Shown: in pieces, positions 58,164-64,000 of the stretch
Position numbering within the stretch: position 1 is the first letter of the stretch
How the letters are laid out: each line of letters starts with the position of its first letter
Source: Acanthamoeba sp. SK_2022b
Lineage: Eukaryota; Discosea; Longamoebia; Acanthamoebidae
Length of the DNA stretch: 64,000 nt
Assembly: GCA_027943245.1 (NCBI GenBank)
Contig: JANDJZ010000199.1
Location: 34,840 to 98,839 of the forward strand
Reading direction: 5' to 3'
Notes under the pieces: model-generated
Told to the model about the DNA's origin: nothing
What the model saw: only the letters and a program-made list of their open reading frames with translations
Databases searched by the model: none
Translations under genes and position numbers: made by a program

Positions 58164-60383
58164 TTACCCGTTGTCGACATCGACAATCCGCAGCTCATAC
58201 ACCATGGTCGCGTTCGGCGGGATCTGCGGCGCATAGCCCGTTTCTCCGTACGCCAACGCCGGCGGCACCACCATTGTCAGAGAGCCATGATTTTTCAGAT
58301 GGCCGATCGCCTCGCGGAACAACGGCGGATAGGCAGAGAGTGGCTGTGACATCACCTTCCCACTGCGATCCATATCCTGAATCACGCTGCCGTCGGTTAA
58401 GCTCTCTTTCACCACAATGTCTACCCGTGCGTTTTCCTTAATGGCTTCATCACCCACATAATCGATGCGATACCAGAAACCGGCAGGCGACTTCTGCGTG
58501 CCTTTCTTCTTTTTAAACTCGGTGACGAACGCCTCGCCCTTGCTGGTCTGCACCTTCGCCGCCTGGTTTCTGGCGTCGTTCACCGCTTTTTCCGACTCCG
58601 ACAGCGCGCGGGTCAACTGTGCATCGCTTAGTTGGTAATGGCCGTTGAAGGTATCGATCACGCCCGCCAGCAGCAGGGTTTTATCGGGATTGATGCCCCA
58701 ATTTTTACGCTCCGCCAGCATCGTTTGAATATCGCGTCCCAAAGCGACACCAGCAGCATAGCTCTGCTGTTCCGGCTTTTTCTTGAGCGCCTGCGCATCC
58801 GGCAGCCATTTGGCCCGCGATCTCAGCCCGCTCAGCTCGTCTTGCAAAGCTTGCTGCGCCTGATGGGCGGCCGCCAGCTCCGTTGCCGTTTTATCCACCT
58901 GCAGTGTCGCTTTATCCCGCTGCTGCGCAGCCTGCGCGCTTTCCGCCGTTACCACCGCCAAACGTTGTTCCAACGCTTTAGCTTGTTCGGTTTGCGTCTT
59001 GTTTTTTTCCTGCAGCTGCGCCAGCTGCTGCTGCAGTTCACCCGTCGCCTTGACGGCTTCAGCCTTTTGCTGCGCCAGCGCCGTCTTCAGGCTTTTCTCT
59101 TGCTGTTCGGCCTGTTGGCGTTGATCATCACGCTCTTTCTGCAGCTGCGCCAGCTGCTGCTGAAGTTCACCCGCCGCCTTGGCGGCTTCGGCCTTTTGCT
59201 GCGCCAGCGCCGTCTTTAGGCTTTTCTCTTGCTGCTCGGCCTGTTGGCGTTGACCATCACGCTCTTTCTGCAGCTGCGCCAGCTGCTGCTGAAGCTCACC
59301 CGCCGCCTTGGCGACTTCGGCCTTTTGCTGCGCCAGCGCCGTCTTCAGGCTTTTCTCTTGCTGCTCAGCCTGTTGGCGTTGACCATCACGCTCTTTCTGC
59401 AGCTGCGCCAGCTGCTGCTGAAGTTCACCCGTCGCCTTGGCGGCTTCGGCCTTTTGCTGCGCCAGCGCCGTCTTCAGGCTTTTCTCTTGCTGCTCGGCCT
59501 GTTGGCGTTGACCATCACGCTCTTTCTGCAGCTGCGCCAGCTGCTGCTGAAGTTCACCCGCCGCCTTGGCGGCTTCGGCCTTTTGCTGCGCCAGCGCCGT
59601 CTTCAGGCTTTTCTCTTGCTGCCCACCCTGCTGCCGTTGGCCCTCCTGCTCTTTTTGCAACTGCGCCAGCTGCTGCTGCAGTTCGCCCGTCAGCCTGGCA
59701 GCCTCGGCCTTCTGCTGTTCCAGCTCAGCGGCGGCCGCTTTTTTATCCTGCTCATAACGCTGGCGCGCTTTATCGTTGGTGGTCTGGGCCGCCGCCAGTT
59801 TCTCCTGCCAAGCCTTATCCGCCTGTTCAGGCAACGCCGCCAGCCGTTGTTCCAGCAAGGCAATGCGCCGGTCGCGCTCCTCGGTTTGCTGCTTTTGCCG
59901 CGCTAACGCCGCCTGCGCTTCGGCGATCTGCGCCTGAGCCTTGCGCTCCTGCGGCGTCAGGTTCAGCGCCTGTCGTACGCCGCTGGCGAAGTCGCTCAAC
60001 GCGCTCAAATCAGGCGCCGGTGTCGGTTTATCGGCAGCGGTCAGGGACGACGCAACCCGCAACGCGGTCAACTCCTGCTGCAGGGATTGAAGAGCGGCTT
60101 GCTGTTGCTCCAAGCGAGTCTCATTCTCGCGCAGCGTCTTTTGCAACTGAGCCAGTTGCTTTCTCTGTGAGCTCGTTTCACGAGCTTGAACCGGCCGGGA
60201 CGCCGGCTTTTGGCTTTCCTGGGATGGGGTAACCACAGTCTCGGCTGCCGGCGCGTCCTGCCGCTGGTAACGCTCGGCAAACTGCAATAATGCCGGCACG
60301 TCGTCATCCGCCCCGGCCACCGCCGGCGCAAACGCCAGCGGTATCATCAGGCTCAGTAAGGCCTTTCTTGCACGAGGGGTCAT
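58164..60383 (-). CDS. Long coiled-coil periplasmic protein with C-terminal FKBP-like domain
   Basis: This 739-residue protein has a signal peptide (cut near AVAGA, residue 25), a Gln/Ala-rich coiled coil from about residue 70 to 540, an FKBP_N-like helical segment (about 545-640, with SYAAGVALGRDI) and an FKBP_C domain at the end (PPALAYGETGYAPQIPPNATMVYELRIVDV). Residues 233-442 are five 42-residue repeats (GELQQQLAQLQKE...). The isomerase site is degenerate: the VIPGW-type segment is replaced by YPPLFREA and the first active-site tyrosine by valine, so chaperone or scaffold activity is more likely than catalysis. Its start overlaps the stop of the upstream lipoprotein gene (ATGA). Confidence 0.85.
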   Translation of the reverse strand: MTPRARKALLSLMIPLAFAPAVAGADDDVPALLQFAERYQRQDAPAAETVVTPSQESQKPASRPVQARETSSQRKQLAQLQKTLRENETRLEQQQAALQSLQQELTALRVASSLTAADKPTPAPDLSALSDFASGVRQALNLTPQERKAQAQIAEAQAALARQKQQTEERDRRIALLEQRLAALPEQADKAWQEKLAAAQTTNDKARQRYEQDKKAAAAELEQQKAEAARLTGELQQQLAQLQKEQEGQRQQGGQQEKSLKTALAQQKAEAAKAAGELQQQLAQLQKERDGQRQQAEQQEKSLKTALAQQKAEAAKATGELQQQLAQLQKERDGQRQQAEQQEKSLKTALAQQKAEVAKAAGELQQQLAQLQKERDGQRQQAEQQEKSLKTALAQQKAEAAKAAGELQQQLAQLQKERDDQRQQAEQQEKSLKTALAQQKAEAVKATGELQQQLAQLQEKNKTQTEQAKALEQRLAVVTAESAQAAQQRDKATLQVDKTATELAAAHQAQQALQDELSGLRSRAKWLPDAQALKKKPEQQSYAAGVALGRDIQTMLAERKNWGINPDKTLLLAGVIDTFNGHYQLSDAQLTRALSESEKAVNDARNQAAKVQTSKGEAFVTEFKKKKGTQKSPAGFWYRIDYVGDEAIKENARVDIVVKESLTDGSVIQDMDRSGKVMSQPLSAYPPLFREAIGHLKNHGSLTMVVPPALAYGETGYAPQIPPNATMVYELRIVDVDNG
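59054..59687 (-). repeat. Five tandem 126-bp coding repeats
   Basis: A 126-bp unit coding for 42 residues repeats five times nearly without change (unit starts near 59687, 59561, 59435, 59309 and 59183, with a partial sixth at 59057). The DNA copies differ by only a few bases, so repeat number is likely to vary by slippage or recombination. Confidence 0.9.
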
Positions 60384-60784
60384 TGGGCGCGTTCTCCGCG
60401 CTCAGCCAGGCCGGTCATCATGGCAGAACTGATGTCCGCGCAAAGACGGCTGGTGCGATAACGATACAGGGCGTCGACGGTTTCCTGCGTGCCCGTGTTG
60501 ACCCGCTGGCGTACCCCGGCATACTGCGCGGCGCCGCCCATCAAGGTATCGAATTCGCGTTTGAATTTTTGGTATTTTTCGTTATCCATGCCGCGCATGG
60601 CATCCAACTCGCGCTGGCACTGCTGCATGCGCTCGGCCTCACGCTGCCGTTTGTCTTGTTCCGCAATTTCTTCTGCGCTGGGCGGCTGGCTTAATGTAGA
60701 AACAGGTCGCTTGGCGGTCTGGCAGCCGGTCAGGGCCAACGTCAGTAAAAGCGCCGCGCTCAAACAGTGTGCCGTTCGGGTCAT
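60380..60784 (-). CDS. Small lipoprotein co-encoded with the coiled-coil FKBP protein
   Basis: This 134-residue predicted lipoprotein has a signal peptide with lipobox LALTGC and Cys21 as the lipidated residue; +2 is Gln, favouring the outer membrane. The mature part is helical and charged (EIAEQDKRQREAERMQQCQRELDAM), with two more cysteines that may form a disulfide. AAGGAG precedes ATG 60784. Its stop overlaps the start of the coiled-coil FKBP gene, so both proteins are surely made together and may form an envelope complex. I recognise no named family. Confidence 0.75.
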   Translation of the reverse strand: MTRTAHCLSAALLLTLALTGCQTAKRPVSTLSQPPSAEEIAEQDKRQREAERMQQCQRELDAMRGMDNEKYQKFKREFDTLMGGAAQYAGVRQRVNTGTQETVDALYRYRTSRLCADISSAMMTGLAERGERAQ

Positions 60785-61094
60785 TATCGTTATCTCCTTG
60801 TTTAGTCCGCCGTTAACGCGCCCTGCGGCTGCGCCGACGGCTCTCCTCAATTGATGCTGTGATGTTCCGGCCATAAGGCAGGCGATGAACAGGTAAAAAT
60901 ACCGGCGCGGTGACGAGCGGCAGAACGCAAACCATTCACCACGGCAATACATACCAAAAAATCATTTAATATTATGATATTTAAAGGATTTTAACTCACA
61001 AACTTATCAGCAGGGCATAGCGATCGCAAGAAGAGATGGGGGCAGTTCGACCGAGAAACCGCCTTGAAACGGACACCGCGTCTTTGCAAGACAT
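60785..61094. other. Upstream region of the lipoprotein/FKBP unit
   Basis: About 310 bases. The part at 60945-61000 is AT-rich and likely holds the promoter of the minus-strand unit. Frames in this interval have no coding character. Confidence 0.45.
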
Positions 61095-61122
61095 AAAAAA
61101 AGCCCCGGCAAAACGCCGGGGC
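61095..61122 (-). terminator. Strong terminator downstream of cutC
   Basis: On the minus strand a perfect 8-bp GCCCCGGC/GCCGGGGC stem with a five-base loop is followed by seven T, about 90 bases after the cutC stop. It would also end a 3'-derived sRNA. Confidence 0.92.
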
Positions 61123-61357
61123 CTGGTACTTGCGCGATCGCCGAGGGCTCAGTGACACGCAAAGGGGTCTTACGGCCCGGAAACCGGTTTTCAAACGCGG
61201 TTAGCTGCGTGATTATGCGCTTTGCGCCAGGGGATCAACCAAGGCCAGCGCGTTTTTCATCGCCTCCACCATTTCGCCATCCACGCAATAATGGCTAAAT
61301 TCGTCAAACTCGTTATCGGAGCACATGGTGACGCCCGCCTTGCGGTAACGCATGGTC
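61095..61357 (-). ncRNA. micL: Candidate MicL-like sRNA from the cutC 3' end
   Basis: In E. coli the sigma-E-dependent sRNA MicL starts inside cutC and ends at the cutC terminator, about 300 nt in all; it represses lpp. Here the minus strand within cutC has TGAACTG (-35-like, 61392-61387) and TCTGGT (-10-like, 61369-61364) with a 17-base spacer, resembling sigma-E promoters. It would give a transcript of about 260 nt ending at the strong terminator. Position and layout match MicL. The mature seed was not compared base by base. Confidence 0.5.
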
Positions 61358-61971
61358 GACGGTACCAGATGGCCGGAAGAGCTGTGCAGTTCATGCAGAC
61401 CGATGTCGACAAACTTGTGCAGATTGCTGAGGCGCACGCCGGCACCCGCCATGATCACAGGGCCGTGACTGGCCTGGCGCAAATCTCGCAGCAGCGGCAG
61501 GCCCAGTTCGGCGCTCTGCTGTTGGCCGGAGGTTAGAATGCGCGCTACGCCCAGCTCGGTCAGTTGTTCCAACGCCACCATCGGGTTTTGGCACATGTCG
61601 AACGCGCGATGGAACGTCACCGCCATGCCCTCGCACAGCTTCATCACTTCGCGCATGCGCGGCAGATCGATGTGCCCTTCTTCGTCCAGCATGCCGACCA
61701 CTACGCCGGGGAACCCCATCTCGCGGATCTGGCGGAGATCCTGTTTGATCACCTCGAAATCCACCGCGCCGTAGCAGAAATCGCCACCGCGAGGACGAAC
61801 GATCGGATGCACCGGGATCGCCACCCGCTCGCGCGCCAGACGCAGCGTGCCATAGCTCGGCGTCAATCCCCCCTCGCTCTGGCTGGCGCACAACTCGATA
61901 CGATCGGCGCCTGCCCGTTCGGCCGTCAGCGCGCAGTCGACGCTAAAGCAACAAACTTCCAGTTTTATCAT
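61213..61971 (-). CDS. cutC: Copper homeostasis protein CutC
   Basis: This 252-residue TIM-barrel protein of the CutC family has N-terminus [30 protein letters not shown] and the signature [19 protein letters not shown] precedes ATG 61971; the frame continues upstream without support. The copper phenotype of E. coli cutC mutants has been attributed to loss of MicL, so a copper role for the protein itself is uncertain. It is divergent from the aminotransferase gene. Confidence 0.94.
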   Translation of the reverse strand: MIKLEVCCFSVDCALTAERAGADRIELCASQSEGGLTPSYGTLRLARERVAIPVHPIVRPRGGDFCYGAVDFEVIKQDLRQIREMGFPGVVVGMLDEEGHIDLPRMREVMKLCEGMAVTFHRAFDMCQNPMVALEQLTELGVARILTSGQQQSAELGLPLLRDLRQASHGPVIMAGAGVRLSNLHKFVDIGLHELHSSSGHLVPSTMRYRKAGVTMCSDNEFDEFSHYCVDGEMVEAMKNALALVDPLAQSA

Positions 61972-62072
61972 TGTCACCCCCAGATAACGGCCAACATACG
62001 GCGGCAATTGTTCATTTCTTCATTTCTCACGTAGGCTCATGCTTAGGCATAAACCGGCTCAGGGTTGTAACT

Positions 62073-63221
62073 ATGGCATTCAATTTTGATCAATGGGTAG
62101 ACCGCAGTCACAGTGACAGCGTTAAGTGGGATAAATATCGCGACCGCGACATTATTCCGCTTTGGGTCGCCGACAGCGATTTCACCTCGCCGCCGGCGGT
62201 GATCGAAGCCTTGCAGCGTCGCGTGGCGCACGGCGTATTCGGCTACACTCACCCATCCCCTGATCTTATTGAGGTTTTTACCCGCCGCATGGTAGAGCGC
62301 TACGGCTGGCACATCAAGCCTGAATGGATCATTTTCCTGCCTGGGCTGGTATGCGGCCTGAACCTGTGCGTGCGTGCCTGCACCGAAGAACACCAGAGCA
62401 CGCTGGCCCCCTCTCCCATTTATCCGCCGTTCCGCAAAGCGGCCAAATTCGCCGGGCGTAAGCACCTCTCAGTGCCGCTAACGGCGGTAGGCCAACGCTG
62501 GGTGTTGGACTTCCCCGCGATGCGTGATCGGCTTAGCGGCAACGAGAAGCTCCTGTTGCTGTGCAACCCGCAGAACCCCGGTGGCACCGTTTATCGCCGG
62601 GATGAGCTGTTGCAGCACCATCAGTTCGCTCGCGAGCACGATTTAATCGTCTGTTCCGATGAAATCCACTGCGAGCTGCTGCTTGAACCCGGCGTGCGGC
62701 ATACCCCTTTTGCTACCCTGAATGACGATGCGGCCCAACGCAGCGTGACGCTGATGTCGCCGTCAAAAACGTTTAATCTTGCCGGGCTGGGCGCTTCACT
62801 GGCGATCGTTCCCAACGAAGCGCTGCGACAAAGGCTGAAACGCGCGCGCAGCGGCATCGTGCCGGAGGTCAATCTGCTGGCGCTGGTGGCGGCACAGGCG
62901 GCTTATCAATACGGGCAGCCCTGGCTGGACGAGCAGCTGATTTATCTACGTGCCAATCGCGATCGGCTGATCGAGCGCATCAACGCCATGCCGGGGTTGA
63001 CGGTTTTGCCAATCGAAGCCACCTACCTGGCGTGGATCGATTGCAGCGCTTTACCGGTGGACAACCCGCATCAGTTCTTCGAACGCGCGGGCGTAGGATT
63101 AAGCGCCGGTTTGGATTTCGGCGATCGGCGCTTTGTGCGGCTTAACTTTGGTTGCCGGTGGGCCCTGCTCGATGAAGCGCTCGATCGCATGGCGCGAGCC
63201 TGTGCGGCACTGCCCGGCTAA
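62073..63221 (+). CDS. MalY/PatB family PLP-dependent aminotransferase / C-S lyase
   Basis: This 382-residue fold-type I PLP enzyme has its Schiff-base lysine at Lys232 in SPSKTFNLAG. Family residues include the DSDF segment near 34, GYTHPSP, NPQNPGGTVYRR and SDEIHCELL. MalY/PatB proteins cleave cystathionine or cysteine conjugates to release pyruvate, ammonia and a thiol; some also regulate. ATG 62073 has AGGG upstream and matches family N-termini, whereas the longer frame crosses the cutC promoter. Its end overlaps the convergent yecM by four bases. E. coli lacks a gene at this site. Confidence 0.88.
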   Translation: MAFNFDQWVDRSHSDSVKWDKYRDRDIIPLWVADSDFTSPPAVIEALQRRVAHGVFGYTHPSPDLIEVFTRRMVERYGWHIKPEWIIFLPGLVCGLNLCVRACTEEHQSTLAPSPIYPPFRKAAKFAGRKHLSVPLTAVGQRWVLDFPAMRDRLSGNEKLLLLCNPQNPGGTVYRRDELLQHHQFAREHDLIVCSDEIHCELLLEPGVRHTPFATLNDDAAQRSVTLMSPSKTFNLAGLGASLAIVPNEALRQRLKRARSGIVPEVNLLALVAAQAAYQYGQPWLDEQLIYLRANRDRLIERINAMPGLTVLPIEATYLAWIDCSALPVDNPHQFFERAGVGLSAGLDFGDRRFVRLNFGCRWALLDEALDRMARACAALPG

Positions 63222-63784
63222 CCTTGTTCGCTGGCGACGATATCTCGAATGGAATAAGGATGAAACTTTATCGTCACCGTTCCGTCGGTGATGGCCAGCG
63301 TCGGGTTCGGTAGCCGCTCGCCCTCGCCTTTTGGCGAGCTTTGCTTCAGTTTGATCCCCGGGGCCAGCAGCGCTTCATCGGCAAGGTAGCTCAACGCCCG
63401 GGCGTGCAGCGTCTGCGGATCGCCACTGAGCACTAATTCGACGTGTTCCCAACCTTCGTGCGGATAGCGTTTCTCCCCGGGATACGGCAGCTCGACGCAG
63501 TCTATCTGCCACGGCCCCACGGCCAGCGGCTGCGACAAATCGAACAGACAGATAGGTCGCCCGTTGATCATCGACTCGGACAGCTGTGTCCCGCACTGCA
63601 TCAGCCCCTGGCGCCAGCGTTCGGCAGTGGCGTTCTGATGACAGCGCAGAGAGATGTGATCGGCGGTAAACGCGGCCAGATCAAGCCGCAATTTGGCGGC
63701 AAATTGATGCAATGCCTGCTCGAAACGCGGCAGGTCGAGCACCAGGTCGTCCAGCTCGGCAATGGCCTGCAAGGGGGTGGTCAT
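63218..63784 (-). CDS. yecM: VOC-fold protein YecM
   Basis: This 188-residue protein of the YecM family has a fold related to glyoxalase/isomerase metalloenzymes. Characteristic segments are ADHISLRCHQNATAERWR, NGRPICLFDL and HEGWEHVELVL with histidine/glutamate metal-ligand candidates. Function is unproven. In E. coli it lies between cutC and argS. Here the window ends before any argS start. Confidence 0.92.
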   Translation of the reverse strand: MTTPLQAIAELDDLVLDLPRFEQALHQFAAKLRLDLAAFTADHISLRCHQNATAERWRQGLMQCGTQLSESMINGRPICLFDLSQPLAVGPWQIDCVELPYPGEKRYPHEGWEHVELVLSGDPQTLHARALSYLADEALLAPGIKLKQSSPKGEGERLPNPTLAITDGTVTIKFHPYSIRDIVASEQG

Positions 63785-64000
63785 AGAAACCTCAAAACAA
63801 CGGAACGCATGTGAAACGCCGTAATTTACACGGTGGCGACAGCGCTCGCCAGCATTGCGAGGTTTTTCAGCAGCCGTTCAGAATGATTTTTGGTTGCGGA
63901 CCGGGAGAATAAAAACCAGCTTTTTATTAAGATGACAGCTTATTAAATCAACAGATAAATAAAAAATAAGAATTTTCGCAATCCATTATACCTTTTCTTC
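63785..64000. other. Upstream region of yecM up to the window edge
   Basis: The last 216 bases have no ORF and become AT-rich after 63900. They probably carry the yecM promoter and the start of the promoter region of the next gene, expected to be argS by synteny but not visible. Confidence 0.4.

Noticed and set aside
59229..59906. Leucine/arginine-rich plus-strand frame with apparent repeats
   Set aside because: Its repeats come from the 126-bp repeats of the minus-strand coiled-coil gene; not an independent protein.

Overview
The window is a contiguous piece of the chromosome of a high-GC enterobacterium. Protein sequences and gene neighbourhoods fit Serratia (a Serratia marcescens-like organism) best. 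This assignment is inferred from protein similarity, codon use and gene order; no 16S or other species marker is present. No prophage, insertion sequence, CRISPR array, tRNA or rRNA gene was seen.

Layout. 1-6.2 kb: 3' end of gapA, an aldose-6-phosphate epimerase (yeaD), mipA, and the stress pair yeaG-yeaH behind a textbook sigma-54 promoter. 6.5-10.1 kb: an accessory block of small membrane proteins, an alpha/beta hydrolase, an antitoxin-less GhoT/OrtT-family membrane toxin and the iron-responsive sRNA RyhB with its Fur box. 10.2-17.4 kb: a DEDDh exonuclease, an MFS exporter, the D-alanine catabolic pair dadX-dadA with a CRP site, an ABM monooxygenase, the zinc protein zinT with a Zur box, and an AT-richer acyltransferase. 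17.7-26.6 kb: ycgB, fadR, nhaB, dsbB, a candidate ArcZ-like sRNA, an AspH-type hydroxylase, ycgN, a FAH-family hydrolase, a lytic transglycosylase and ycgL. 26.7-36.5 kb: minCDE, rnd, fadD, slp-type lipoprotein, tsaB, yoaA, ridA-like, and the spermidine exporter mdtJI preceded by an upstream peptide (mdtU-like). 37-44.3 kb: eda, zwf, hexR, pykA (HexR regulon, without edd), an LRR protein and lpxM. 44.4-54.1 kb: mepM, znuA/znuCB, ruvB-ruvA-ruvC, yebC, nudB, aspS and a small zinc ribbon. 54.4-64 kb: yecD, yecE, a MAPEG protein, cmoA-cmoB, a two-gene unit of lipoprotein plus long coiled-coil FKBP-fold protein, cutC (with a MicL-like 3' sRNA), a MalY/PatB aminotransferase and yecM.

How parts connect. 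FadR is encoded at 19.3-20.0 kb and a good FadR operator lies before fadD. HexR is encoded between two of its probable operators (zwf and pykA). zinT and znuA/znuCB carry matching Zur boxes. ruvAB has a LexA box that also looks like the ruvC terminator. Three genes (zinT, rnd, fadD) appear to start with TTG.

The least explained parts are the coiled-coil FKBP/lipoprotein unit (five 126-bp tandem repeats, degenerate isomerase site), the hairpin element between znuB and ruvB, the LRR gene, and the small-protein block.
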